Assembly (NCBI GenBank): GCA_964397555.1
Contig: CAYNJF010000001.1
Location: forward strand, 65,094-129,093
DNA: 64,000 nt
Direction of reading: 5' to 3'
Source: CAYNJF01 sp964397555
GTDB taxonomy: Bacteria; Pseudomonadota; Gammaproteobacteria; Berkiellales; Berkiellaceae
Both the position numbers and the translations under genes were made by a program. Below, piece after piece: positions 17,460 through 25,427 of this stretch. Below the pieces are notes generated by a model. It worked only from the letters and a program-made list of their open reading frames with translations. It searched no databases and was not told where the DNA came from. How positions within the stretch are numbered: position 1 is the first letter of the stretch; every line of letters begins with the position of its first letter.

Positions 17460-18703
17460 CAGTAATTCACCCTCGATGGCAATGGCTTCGTCTTTTCAAA
17501 ACGCGTGTAAAAAGGCAAAGCTATGAAAAATCCAAAGTAAAGCACGGAGAATGCTTGCGCCGCGAACGTTCTCAATGGCGTTGGGGCCATCATTCCTAAG
17601 TAACCTAGGGAGATGAAGCTAACCACAAACATCGCGAGCAAGAACTTGTACCCTGCGCCACGGTAGCGGATGGAGCGCACAGGCTGTCTGTCCAACCAAG
17701 GAAGCACAAACAAGAAGGCTATCGCCGCCCCCATGGCGACAACACCACCTAACTTGTCGGGAACTGCACGTAAAATGGCATAAAATGGCGTCATGTACCA
17801 AACAGGCGCAATATGTTCTGGCGTCTTCATTGGGTTAGCTGGCTCAAAGTTAGGAGCCTCAAGGAAGAAACCACCTCCATCAGGAATAAAGAACATAATG
17901 GAACAGAATACAATGGCAAACACACCAAAACCAAACAAGTCTTTGACGGTGTAGTATGGGTGGAAATTAATCCCATCCACAGGTTTACCGTTCTCATCTT
18001 TATTGGCCTTGATATCAATGCCGTCTGGGTTGTTTGAGCCGGTCTCATGAAGCGCGGTCAAATGCAAAGCCACCAGCAATAAGAAGACCAAAGGTACCGC
18101 CACAACGTGCATGGCGAAGAATCGGTTCAATGTTGCATCGGAAATGGCATAATCACCGCGGATCCAAAGGGCAATACCATCACCAATAAATGGGATGGCC
18201 TCAAACAAAGAGGTAATTACTTTAGCGCCCCAGAAGGACATCTGCCCCCAGGGAAGAAGATAACCAAAGAAAGCCTCTGCCATAAGGCACAAGTAAATGG
18301 CCATACCAAGAAGCCACAATAATTCTCTTGGCTTTTTGTACGAGCCATACAACATCGCTCTGAACATATGTAGATAGATGACAGCAAAGAAGGCGGAAGC
18401 TCCCGTCGAATGCATATAGCGAAGTATCCATCCCATGGGGACGTCACGCATGATGTACTCAACCGATGCAAACGCTTCCTGAGCAGATGGCTTATAGTGC
18501 ATGGCTAACCAAATGCCTGTCACCAACTGCATAACAAGCACAAGCAAGGCTAAAGAACCAAAGTAGTACCAAAAATTAAAGTTTTTTGGTGCGTAGTACT
18601 CGGACAAGTGTTCTTTGAAAAACTTGGACGCTGGAAAACGCTCATCAACCCAACCAAGCAAGCCGTTTGCGGCGCCTGCGATTCTTCCTGATTCATTATT
18701 CAT
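17459..18703 (-). CDS. petB: Cytochrome b of the bc1 complex
   Basis: The membrane core of complex III, holding haems bL and bH and both quinone sites. The 414-aa protein has about eight transmembrane helices. Haem-ligand histidines appear in HSTGASAFFAVIYLHMFRAM and in FAMHVVAVPLVFLLLVALH. The Qo motif PEHIAPVWY (a PEWY variant) follows in the second half. Length is normal for the non-fused bacterial form. It is 1 bp from petA upstream and overlaps petC downstream. Confidence 0.97.
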   Translation of the reverse strand: MNNESGRIAGAANGLLGWVDERFPASKFFKEHLSEYYAPKNFNFWYYFGSLALLVLVMQLVTGIWLAMHYKPSAQEAFASVEYIMRDVPMGWILRYMHSTGASAFFAVIYLHMFRAMLYGSYKKPRELLWLLGMAIYLCLMAEAFFGYLLPWGQMSFWGAKVITSLFEAIPFIGDGIALWIRGDYAISDATLNRFFAMHVVAVPLVFLLLVALHLTALHETGSNNPDGIDIKANKDENGKPVDGINFHPYYTVKDLFGFGVFAIVFCSIMFFIPDGGGFFLEAPNFEPANPMKTPEHIAPVWYMTPFYAILRAVPDKLGGVVAMGAAIAFLFVLPWLDRQPVRSIRYRGAGYKFLLAMFVVSFISLGYLGMMAPTPLRTFAAQAFSVLYFGFFIALPFYTRFEKTKPLPSRVNY

Positions 18704-18704
18704 A

Positions 18705-19292
18705 TCAAGCTACCTTTTGATCTTCCCCGATGAGAATGACATTGTCCGCAACGTAACGATGAGGTGGAACCGGTAAATTCAAAGGAGCAGGCACCCCTTT
18801 GTACACACGCCCTGCCAAATCAAACTTGGACCCATGACATGGGCAGAAAAAACCACCTTGCCAGCTTGGTTCAATGGCGCCTAACTCAGGTCGGTAGTTT
18901 GGAACACAACCTAAGTGAGTGCATAAACCAATAAGCACCAAAAACTCTTCTTTGATGGAGCGATAAGGATTCTTCGCATACTCAGGCTGCTGATCTTCGA
19001 CTGAGTCTGGATCTCTTAAGATCTTATCCATCCCAGCCAAACGTGAAATCGCCGATTCTGGTCGACGTATTACCCAGATGGGATTACCACGCCACTCGAC
19101 GGTAACCTGAGATCCAACCTCAAGCCCACTCACATCTACCTCAACAGGAGCACCTAAAGCTCTCGCTCTCGCACTTGGCATCCATGACGCGATAAAAGGA
19201 CTTACCGCTGCTGCCGCTCCAACTCCACCAATAACAACCGAAGCCGCCGTCAAAAATTTACGTCGTCCGGTATTCACACTGTCCTTACTCAT
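18705..19292 (-). CDS. petA: Rieske iron-sulfur subunit of the bc1 complex
   Basis: The Rieske [2Fe-2S] protein oxidises quinol at the Qo site. The 195-aa product begins with a twin-arginine signal-anchor (GRRKFLTAASVV) that is retained as the membrane segment. The cluster motifs CTHLGC and CPCHGS are both intact, with GVPAPLNLPVP forming the proline loop. It is the first gene of petABC-sspAB, so this set is probably one leftward transcript. Confidence 0.97.
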   Translation of the reverse strand: MSKDSVNTGRRKFLTAASVVIGGVGAAAAVSPFIASWMPSARARALGAPVEVDVSGLEVGSQVTVEWRGNPIWVIRRPESAISRLAGMDKILRDPDSVEDQQPEYAKNPYRSIKEEFLVLIGLCTHLGCVPNYRPELGAIEPSWQGGFFCPCHGSKFDLAGRVYKGVPAPLNLPVPPHRYVADNVILIGEDQKVA

Positions 19293-19353
19293 TCAAATAG
19301 ACTCCCGAGGGAATAATGTAAGTAATTATTCAAACACTAAGATTGACCTCAGC

Positions 19354-19383
19354 ACATAGCGTGCCAATCCTAACACAAATCAA
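19354..19383 (-). promoter_or_regulatory. Possible sigma-70 promoter of petABC-sspAB
   Basis: The minus strand shows -35 TTGATT (19378-19383), an 18-bp spacer and -10 CTATGT (19354-19359), about 60 bp before the petA start. The -10 is weak; other AT-rich candidates lie closer to the gene. Confidence 0.35.
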
Positions 19384-19445
19384 TACCCTTTGTTCACTAT
19401 TAACCGTAAAGTTCGTGACCAAAAGAGTATTGAAAAAACTTTTTT

Positions 19446-20246
19446 TTAATTTTGAGACCACACTAAGTCTGGGTCGATGCGCTCTTGATTTAAGATGACA
19501 CCAAAATGCAAATGAGGCCCCGTAGCTCTGCCCGTTTTTCCTACGGTTCCAATCACTTCTTTTGCATCAACGTTTTGCTGTTCTTGCACACTCACTTCAT
19601 CAAGATGAGCATAGATCGTTTGCAGTCCTTGACCATGATCAATCACAACGGTGTTACCTGTATAAAAGTGATTACCCACAAGCGTGACCACACCCGAGGC
19701 TGAAGCTTCAATAGGCGTTCCAATGGGCGCTGCAATATCAATTCCACGATGGGGTGAGCGTCTTTGACCATTGTAGAATCGTTGAACACCAAACAATCCA
19801 CTGATTCGCCCTTTTACTGGCTTGTACAGCACAAACGAAGACTCAGAAACAGGCAAGAAATTGGTCAAGGTTTCATTGAGTCGCTTGGACTCTCGACTAA
19901 TACGCTTAAGGTGTTCTTTGTTGGGGGTCACTTTGGAATTATCCGCCAACGTAATGTATTGCGCAGGATACTCCTTATCATGAACCTCGAATGTGATGCG
20001 TGAATGTTTAGGGCCTACCTCAACGCTTGCGGGGCCAGGCTTTTGATGCAAAGGGATCCCCACAATCGCTACCCACTGATCGTGCTTCGCGTCAACGTAG
20101 ACTTGATTCCCTTTGAACATAACTTTGGGCTTTGATTCTTGGTTTGAACCAAGTGGAATACGAACAACCCCACCTGGCACAACTGATGTTTGTGCACAAC
20201 AAGAAAAGGACAGCAACAGCAAAAAGAATACGGTAATATGTCTCAC
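19446..20246 (-). CDS. Exported M23-family peptidoglycan peptidase
   Basis: A 266-aa exported protein. The signal peptide (ITVFFLLLLSFSCCAQ) is followed by an N-terminal beta domain and a C-terminal LytM/M23 zinc domain. The zinc-site motifs are intact: SPHRGIDIAAPIGTP (HxxxD) and GPHLHFGVILN (HxH), with IYAHLDEV between. Such enzymes cut peptide cross-links, or activate amidases when degenerate; this one looks active. GTG start at 20246 follows AAAGGGA. Divergent from the SpmA/SpmB-like gene, with starts 26 bp apart. Confidence 0.9.
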   Translation of the reverse strand: MRHITVFFLLLLSFSCCAQTSVVPGGVVRIPLGSNQESKPKVMFKGNQVYVDAKHDQWVAIVGIPLHQKPGPASVEVGPKHSRITFEVHDKEYPAQYITLADNSKVTPNKEHLKRISRESKRLNETLTNFLPVSESSFVLYKPVKGRISGLFGVQRFYNGQRRSPHRGIDIAAPIGTPIEASASGVVTLVGNHFYTGNTVVIDHGQGLQTIYAHLDEVSVQEQQNVDAKEVIGTVGKTGRATGPHLHFGVILNQERIDPDLVWSQN

Positions 20247-20271
20247 AAAAATCCCTTTAATGAGTTAATCT

Positions 20272-21486
20272 ATGAACTTGTTTTTTCCGCTTATCGTCCT
20301 GATTGCCTTTATTTGTTCGGCATGGCAGCAGCTTAGTGGCCCTGCATCGGAAATTTTACCGATGGACATCATGACCAAAGTCATTTTCGAAAGCTCTGAG
20401 AGTGCCGTCCAGCTAGCAATTGGCCTCATTGGGATTATGGCATTTTTCTTAGGCTTGATGAAAGTTGCAGAACAAGCTGGTTTACTAAGATTACTTGCCC
20501 GTGCGCTTTCTCCTATTTTAGTAAAACTTTTTCCGCAAGTCCCCAGTGATCATCCCGCCCAAGGCGCGATGGTGATGAACATCAGCGCTAACATGCTTGG
20601 GCTTGGTAATGCAGCAACGCCCTTTGGCATCAAAGCCATGAAAGAGTTGGAGACTTTGAATCAAAAGCCTGGTGTGGCAACCGATGCCATGATTATGTTT
20701 TTAGCGATTAATACGTCGAGTGTCACCTTGATCCCGACGAAGGTTATCGCGCTTCGGGCGGCTGCCGAATCCACCAGTGCGGCCGCGATCATTGTTCCTA
20801 CCTTATTCGCCACTTTAATTTCGACGCTCGTTGCCATCAGTTTGTGCTTGATGATGCAAGCACGCAGCAAAGACAAAGGGGAGTCTTGGCTGAGCTTGCC
20901 CTCTATCATTGGTTTAGCGTTGTTCTTTAGCTTGATTCCATTAACCATCAGCTACGGTCAGACGATTGCGCCTTGGGTTGTGCCTTCGATGACGGTTTTT
21001 ATTCTTCTTTTTGGTTACATGCAAAAAGTCTCGGTGTATGAATCCTTTGTCGAAGGCGCCAAAGAAGGGGTCATGGTTGCGGTCAAGATACTGCCCTATC
21101 TCGTCGCCATCTTAGTGGCCATTGGTTTGTTTAAAGCGTCTGGTGCGATGGATGCGTTGATTGGTTGGATAGCCCCAATTACGTCCAAAATTGGCATGCC
21201 GGCTGAGGCGTTGCCCATGGCTTTGATGCGCCCACTATCAGGCTCCGGCTCACTGGGCGTTTTGGGCTCTATTCTTAATGATCCCATGCTTGGCCCCGAC
21301 TCTCACGCGGGTCTGTTGGCTTCAACATTGATGGGTTCAACGGAAACCACCTTTTACGTCATCGCGGTTTATTTTGGTGCGGTTCAAATCAAAAAATTAC
21401 GCCACGCGCTTTGGGTGGCTTTGCTGGCCGATTTAAGTGCCATTTTGGCATCGGTGTTTATTGTGAATCTATGGTTTGATCTTTAA
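20272..21486 (+). CDS. SpmA/SpmB-type fusion membrane protein (nucleoside recognition 'Gate' domains)
   Basis: A 404-aa polytopic membrane protein with two related halves. The first (about residues 35-160) contains NISANMLGLGNAATPFGIKAM, a signature of SpmA. The second (about 250-400) contains MRPLSGSGSLGVLGSIL and STETTFYVIAVYFGAV, a signature of SpmB. Firmicutes encode these separately for spore maturation, whereas proteobacteria often carry this fused form. Function is unknown; transport of a small solute is the usual guess. Its stop overlaps the convergent gene by 4 bp. Confidence 0.85.
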   Translation: MNLFFPLIVLIAFICSAWQQLSGPASEILPMDIMTKVIFESSESAVQLAIGLIGIMAFFLGLMKVAEQAGLLRLLARALSPILVKLFPQVPSDHPAQGAMVMNISANMLGLGNAATPFGIKAMKELETLNQKPGVATDAMIMFLAINTSSVTLIPTKVIALRAAAESTSAAAIIVPTLFATLISTLVAISLCLMMQARSKDKGESWLSLPSIIGLALFFSLIPLTISYGQTIAPWVVPSMTVFILLFGYMQKVSVYESFVEGAKEGVMVAVKILPYLVAILVAIGLFKASGAMDALIGWIAPITSKIGMPAEALPMALMRPLSGSGSLGVLGSILNDPMLGPDSHAGLLASTLMGSTETTFYVIAVYFGAVQIKKLRHALWVALLADLSAILASVFIVNLWFDL

Positions 21487-22103
21487 GGCTCGGAAAGCTT
21501 GCGTATCAAAAGGCCACTGGTTGAGACCATCAGCGCATAATCACCTGGCTTAGCGTTCATGAACGACGCTGAGCCATATTCGGCATCGACCAAGAAGGTC
21601 AATTGGGAAAACTTATTTCGCAGATGATACAAATCAAGTTCACGATCTTTACTTAGGGCATGAACACTGCGGGGTTTGTTCATCTCATCGGTGATGTCCT
21701 GATATCGGCCTGCGACTCGAACCAACTGATAGCTTGTGTGGATCCCAAAGAAATTAGCAACCGGCTGCCACTTTAATATGTGCGCATCCACGTAAAATTG
21801 ATCACCGGTCAATTTGTAGGTGTATGTTTGACCATCTGGCATTGCAAAGGTGGCGTTAAAATTTTCATCGCCCATGTCCTCAATGGTGATTTTTGCGGCA
21901 AAAGCTTCATGGGTAAACGCCTTGTAGCCTTGCAAGGCCACCACCGTTAAGCCTAAAAATAAACTGACAAAGACGCACACCAAGGCAAACGATAAATGCC
22001 CGGACATCGCCATAGGAGCCTTTGCTCTCAACGCTTTGAAGGCTAAACCGATAAAACAGAGGGCTAAAAAGCCAAAACCAATCGTGACTATGGATATCAA
22101 CAT
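21483..22103 (-). CDS. Membrane-anchored protein of unknown function
   Basis: About 206 aa with two N-terminal membrane helices (residues about 5-25 and 35-57) and a soluble, probably periplasmic C-terminal domain of about 140 residues (TIEDMGDENFNATF ... VSTSGLLIRKLSEP). Similar proteins are annotated hypothetical, or wrongly as efflux pumps, in other gammaproteobacteria. The ATG at 22103 is preferred over the TTG at 22121; neither has a good SD. Confidence 0.65.
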   Translation of the reverse strand: MLISIVTIGFGFLALCFIGLAFKALRAKAPMAMSGHLSFALVCVFVSLFLGLTVVALQGYKAFTHEAFAAKITIEDMGDENFNATFAMPDGQTYTYKLTGDQFYVDAHILKWQPVANFFGIHTSYQLVRVAGRYQDITDEMNKPRSVHALSKDRELDLYHLRNKFSQLTFLVDAEYGSASFMNAKPGDYALMVSTSGLLIRKLSEP

Positions 22104-22251
22104 GCAAAAACCAAATGACAATTCTTTGATAAGTCTAGTTAAGTTTTGGTCAAACGACTAAAAAAGAATGCATGAACATTGATCCAGCCAAGTTTGTGTG
22201 GCAAGATTTTGCGTTACACAATCCTCGCCAAGTGGCTAAAGGAGAAAGTTC

Positions 22252-22872
22252 GTGTTTACAGGTATTGTTGAAAACACTGGGCTTATCACTAAAACCCATC
22301 GAGCTGATAATCTCCTCTCGTATTGGGTGTCCTGTCCGAAAGACTTTGCAAAACAACTTAAGCTGGGAGCCAGCGTTAGCATCAATGGTGTATGCCAGTC
22401 AGTTACATTGATTGATGGCGATGCTCTTGCTTTTGATGCCATTCAAGAGACTCTTGATAAAACAAACCTTGATTCGTTAGAGGTTGGTGATACCGTTCAT
22501 CTTGAGCGCTCTTTATCCTTTGGGGATGAAGTCGGAGGCCACGTTTTAAGTGGTCATGTCATGACAAAAGCTCAAATCGTGCATGTTGAGGTTGGCGAGA
22601 ATCTCCATGTTATGGCCATTGAGTGCCCTAAAACGATTCGAAAGTTTTTGATGCCTAAGGGCTACATTGCCCTTGATGGGGTCAGCTTAACGCTCGTGGA
22701 TGTGAACGATGAGTATTTTACGGTTCACTTGATTCCAGATACCTTAAAGCGTACCGAGTTTGATAAGAAAAAGACGGGTGATTGGATTAATATCGAAGTC
22801 GACTCCAACACTCAAATGATTGTACATACTGTGGAAAATTGGCTAAAGAGTCACCATGAAACTCTCACCTAA
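22252..22872 (+). CDS. ribE: Riboflavin synthase alpha chain
   Basis: The enzyme dismutates two 6,7-dimethyl-8-ribityllumazine molecules to give riboflavin. The 206-aa protein has the two internally repeated lumazine-binding barrels: MFTGIVENTGLI at residues 1-12, ASVSINGVCQSVT near 41-53, GGHVLSGHV near 92-100, and DGVSLTLVDVN near 142-152. The GTG start at 22252 follows AGGAG. No other rib gene or FMN riboswitch lies here. Its 3' end overlaps the exported methyltransferase gene by 17 bp. Confidence 0.96.
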   Translation: MFTGIVENTGLITKTHRADNLLSYWVSCPKDFAKQLKLGASVSINGVCQSVTLIDGDALAFDAIQETLDKTNLDSLEVGDTVHLERSLSFGDEVGGHVLSGHVMTKAQIVHVEVGENLHVMAIECPKTIRKFLMPKGYIALDGVSLTLVDVNDEYFTVHLIPDTLKRTEFDKKKTGDWINIEVDSNTQMIVHTVENWLKSHHETLT

Positions 22873-23710
22873 ACTATGTTTATTTGCCCTTTTATTGGCA
22901 CAAGCTTCACTTGCTGGCGATCAAGACTCTTTGATCATTAACATCGATGCTTATCACAATAATTCCAAGTGGCAAAAAGCCTCCTCGGTTGAGCTTATTG
23001 ATCAGTTTATGGCCAAATATCCACTCAAAGGCAATGAGTCGATTATTGACTTGTGCTCAGGCGATGGCAAAGTTAGTGCCTATTTAAGTGCTCAAGTTGA
23101 GCATGGTCAAGTGACAGGGATAGACTGGTCTTCTGAAATGGTTAGCTTTGCCGAACGTAAATACGGCTCGCATAATCTGCGCTTTATGCAAAAAGACATT
23201 CAATTATTGGATGATGATTCAGCGTATGATCTAGCCACTTCCTTTACGTGCCTGCACCTTGTTCCTAACATACGCTCTACGTTTTACGGGATCGAAAAAA
23301 GCCTCAAACCTGGCGGTTTGGTCCTGATGCAATTCCCCTTTGATCATGGGTTACGGTATGCACTCAATGATGTGGTTAGCTCCGATCGCTGGCGCCCTTA
23401 CTTCACCCATTATAAAAACCCTTGGTATTTCCATACCCCGGATGTTTATGAGCAAGCGGTGAAAGCCTCTGGCCTATCCCCCATCCGAATCGAAATCAAC
23501 CAAAAACATGAGGTCTATCTTTCCAGAGCAGAGTTCAGCGCCTCTCTGGTCAATTGGCTTCCCCATGTTGCCCATCTTGCCGAGCCCTTAAGGGTCGACT
23601 TCATGCGTGATTTGCTCGACTCCTACACCAAATACATGCCTGAAGATGAAAATGGGTATGTGCACTATTTTGTTGATCGCATCGAAATAGAAGCCCAAAA
23701 GCCATTATAA
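22856..23710 (+). CDS. Exported SAM-dependent methyltransferase
   Basis: A 284-aa protein made of a textbook Sec signal peptide (MKLSPKLCLFALLLAQASLA, cut before GDQD) fused to a class I SAM-methyltransferase domain. Motif I is IIDLCSGDGKVSAYL (residues about 63-77), the acidic residue after strand 2 is Asp90 in TGIDWSSEM, and LKPGGLVLMQFP is the usual post-motif segment. The fold resembles trans-aconitate and juvenile-hormone-acid methyltransferases. SAM is not expected in the periplasm, so export to a host or the medium is inferred. It is translationally coupled to ribE (start inside the ribE end, SD AAAGAG). Confidence 0.82.
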   Translation: MKLSPKLCLFALLLAQASLAGDQDSLIINIDAYHNNSKWQKASSVELIDQFMAKYPLKGNESIIDLCSGDGKVSAYLSAQVEHGQVTGIDWSSEMVSFAERKYGSHNLRFMQKDIQLLDDDSAYDLATSFTCLHLVPNIRSTFYGIEKSLKPGGLVLMQFPFDHGLRYALNDVVSSDRWRPYFTHYKNPWYFHTPDVYEQAVKASGLSPIRIEINQKHEVYLSRAEFSASLVNWLPHVAHLAEPLRVDFMRDLLDSYTKYMPEDENGYVHYFVDRIEIEAQKPL

Positions 23711-23731
23711 GCTTATCAACTAAATAAATAA

Positions 23732-23745
23732 TTGATTCAAATCAA
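23732..23745. promoter_or_regulatory. Perfect FNR/Anr box
   Basis: TTGATTCAAATCAA matches the TTGAT-N4-ATCAA consensus at every fixed base. It lies about 95 bp before the double-glycine peptide gene. A weak -10 (TATTTT, 23764-23769) would put the start point near 23776 with the box around -38 to -41, a normal activating position. Oxygen-responsive control of the peptide is inferred. Confidence 0.7.
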
Positions 23746-23770
23746 TGCCTTAGAAGTGAGGTTTATTTTC

Positions 23771-23813
23771 GTTGAATAAACATACTGGCTGACTTAGTAT
23801 GTGAGCGTTCAAC
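23771..23813 (+). promoter_or_regulatory. Two-tier inverted repeat in the presumed 5' leader of the peptide gene
   Basis: GTTGAA (23771-23776) pairs with TTCAAC (23808-23813), and nested inside it CATACT (23781-23786) pairs with AGTATG (23796-23801). This may fold as an interrupted hairpin ahead of the SD, or serve as operator half-sites. Confidence 0.45.
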
Positions 23814-23832
23814 ACACAATCAGGAGACTCTC

Positions 23833-23943
23833 ATGAGAGAATTAACTCAAAACGAACTTCAATCCATCGCTGGCGGCATGAGCAATTTTGAGCTCGCTTT
23901 TTGGGCGGCAATCGCTATAACGAGCACTTGCGCAGGCCTATAA
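23833..23943 (+). CDS. Double-glycine leader peptide 1 (class II bacteriocin/microcin-like)
   Basis: A 36-aa gene product. The leader MRELTQNELQSIAGG fits the class II consensus (hydrophobic-x-x-x-E-L-x-x-I-x-G-G), cleaved after GG by C39-peptidase ABC exporters. The 21-residue core begins MSNFELAFWAAIA, is hydrophobic and contains one Cys. ATG at 23833 follows AGGAG at ideal spacing. A perfect FNR box precedes it and a strong terminator follows 18 bp after the stop, so it is an autonomous unit. The leader matches that of the peptide at 26.7 kb in layout. Bacteriocin or signalling peptide are both possible; no exporter or immunity gene is recognised here. Confidence 0.7.
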   Translation: MRELTQNELQSIAGGMSNFELAFWAAIAITSTCAGL

Positions 23944-23960
23944 AAGGTTTTTAGCAAGCA

Positions 23961-23990
23961 AAAAAAAACAGGCCATTGGCCTGTTTTTTT
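23961..23990. terminator. Bidirectional intrinsic terminator
   Basis: CAGGCC (23968-23973) pairs with GGCCTG (23977-23982) around an ATT loop, with A7 before and T8 after. It ends both the peptide gene and the convergent rplM-rpsI transcript. Confidence 0.9.
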
Positions 23991-24007
23991 TGGGCTGAGA
24001 TAAACTC

Positions 24008-24472
24008 TTAACGTTTAGAGTATTGCTCAACTTTACGCGCCTTACGGTGACCGACTTTCTTACGCTCAACCACACGGGCGTCACGAGTGACATAGCCGGC
24101 TCTTCTTAGCGTTTGTCTCCAAGTTTGAGTACCTTCGCCTTCACCATCTGTATCATCAGACGCTTCGAACATGGTATCGGTTGATCCTTCTTCGTCGTAC
24201 TGAAGAAGAGCACGAGTGATACCGTGACGAATCGCACCAGCCTGACCCATAGGACCAGAACCAAAGACGTTTACTTTGATGTCGAACTTCGATTCAACGT
24301 CAAGCAAGGCAAGTGGTTGACGAACCACCATGTGAGCCGCTTTACGACCGCCGAAGTAATCTTCGACTGTCTTACCGTTGATTTTCACTTCACCAGTACC
24401 TGGCTTCAAGAAAACCCTTGCTACGCAGGTTTTTCTTCTACCAGTACCCAAATATGTTTTTTGTTCAGCCAT
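24008..24472 (-). CDS. rpsI: 30S ribosomal protein S9 (uS9) with an acidic insertion
   Basis: uS9 sits in the 30S head, and its C-terminal tail reaches the P-site tRNA. The core is canonical: YLGTGRRKTCVARV, GKTVEDYFGGR, GAIRHGITRALLQYD, AGYVTRDARVVERKKVG and the SKR tail. It is 154 aa where about 130 is usual. About 24 extra residues (roughly 94-117, including EASDDTDGEGEG) lie between QYDE and RQTLRRAG, and they are strongly acidic. The reading frame resumes exactly, so this is not a sequencing error. Second gene of the rplM-rpsI operon. Confidence 0.96.
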   Translation of the reverse strand: MAEQKTYLGTGRRKTCVARVFLKPGTGEVKINGKTVEDYFGGRKAAHMVVRQPLALLDVESKFDIKVNVFGSGPMGQAGAIRHGITRALLQYDEEGSTDTMFEASDDTDGEGEGTQTWRQTLRRAGYVTRDARVVERKKVGHRKARKVEQYSKR

Positions 24473-24490
24473 GTTTCTTCGTCCGAATGA

Positions 24491-24934
24491 TTATGAATCT
24501 TGTTGAGCTTGCTTTTCAGAGCCAGCTACTTGAGCTTGGTGTGGATGCTCTGGACCCGCGTATACTTTAAGCTTACGGTACATGTCGCGACCTAGAGGAC
24601 CTTTTGGCAACATTCTTTTGATAGCCAACTCAATTACTCGCTCAGGGAATTGATCACGCATCTCAGATAGGGTGCGCTCTTTGATTCCCCCAGGATAACC
24701 TGTGTGTCTGTAGTATTTCTTGTCCTGCTCTTTGGAGCCGGTAGCCACGACTTTTTCTGCATTGATGACAACGACATAGTCACCAGTATCGGCGTGTGGC
24801 GTATAAATTGGCTTGTGCTTGCCCTGCAGAATGCGAGCAATGTCGGTAGCCATACGGCCCAACGTTTTACCCTGCGCATCAATTACTTTCCACTCACGTT
24901 TTACTTCGTGAGATTTAGCAGAGAATGTGTTCAT
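24491..24934 (-). CDS. rplM: 50S ribosomal protein L13 (uL13)
   Basis: An early-assembling 50S protein. It is 147 aa from the ATG at 24934 (MNTFSAKSHEVKREWKVIDA), with the family blocks ADTGDYVVVINAEKV, YYRHTGYPGG and AIKRMLPKGPLGRDMYRKLKVY. An upstream in-frame TTG at 24940 would add two residues, but the ATG form matches the family. The gene order rplM-rpsI and a strong promoter upstream are typical. Confidence 0.97.
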   Translation of the reverse strand: MNTFSAKSHEVKREWKVIDAQGKTLGRMATDIARILQGKHKPIYTPHADTGDYVVVINAEKVVATGSKEQDKKYYRHTGYPGGIKERTLSEMRDQFPERVIELAIKRMLPKGPLGRDMYRKLKVYAGPEHPHQAQVAGSEKQAQQDS

Positions 24935-24984
24935 CTCCAAAATGCCCCTTGACGAGATTATTATGATTTCATGTAAGTTGACGG

Positions 24985-25013
24985 ATTATACAAGAGCTAT
25001 CAGCCTCTGGCAA
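24985..25013 (-). promoter_or_regulatory. Strong sigma-70 promoter of rplM-rpsI
   Basis: The minus strand has -35 TTGCCA (25008-25013), a 17-bp spacer and a perfect -10 TATAAT (24985-24990). It is positioned about 50 bp before the rplM start. Confidence 0.8.
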
Positions 25014-25022
25014 ACATATGGC

Positions 25023-25349
25023 TTATTTTTGCTGGTCTTTTCCATGGGTTTCCAACAATAATCGCTCCACAATGCGCCCATTTTGGATATGTTCGCTCAA
25101 AATGTCGTCAACATCTTTGTGAGTTTTGTAACTATACCAAGTGCCTTCCGGGTATACGACCATGACGGGGCCGAGCTTGCAACGACCTAGGCAGCCAGCT
25201 AAGTTAATGCGTGTTTGACCGGGTCCAGATAGTCCGAGCTTTTTTGTTTGCTCTTTCAGGTAAGCGTGCACATCAGCCGAGTTGTGGTTAGCGCAACAGT
25301 GGCCTTTTTCTTTTTGATTCGTGCAAACAAACACGTGAGTGCTATACAT
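25023..25349 (-). CDS. Thioredoxin-like [2Fe-2S] ferredoxin
   Basis: A 108-aa thioredoxin-fold ferredoxin, similar to the NuoE/Shethna type. Cluster cysteines are visible at residues 9 and 18-19 (VCTNQKEKGHCC) and at 53 and 57 (AGCLGRCKLGP). VMVVYPEGTWYS is the conserved strand after the cluster. The electron partner is unknown. It is divergent from the GlcF-like gene 79 bp away, which makes a redox link possible but unproven. Confidence 0.88.
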   Translation of the reverse strand: MYSTHVFVCTNQKEKGHCCANHNSADVHAYLKEQTKKLGLSGPGQTRINLAGCLGRCKLGPVMVVYPEGTWYSYKTHKDVDDILSEHIQNGRIVERLLLETHGKDQQK

Positions 25350-25427
25350 GGAAGTACCCTAGGTCAAGACTGGCAAACATGAAATCATGTCTTTAGACTG
25401 TAGTCAAACCAAAGCAAGAGCTTGTCG

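Noticed and set aside
22172..22411. 79-codon plus-strand ORF overlapping the ribE start
   Set aside because: It is out of frame with ribE, which has a canonical start and SD; the ORF has no SD and no recognisable product.
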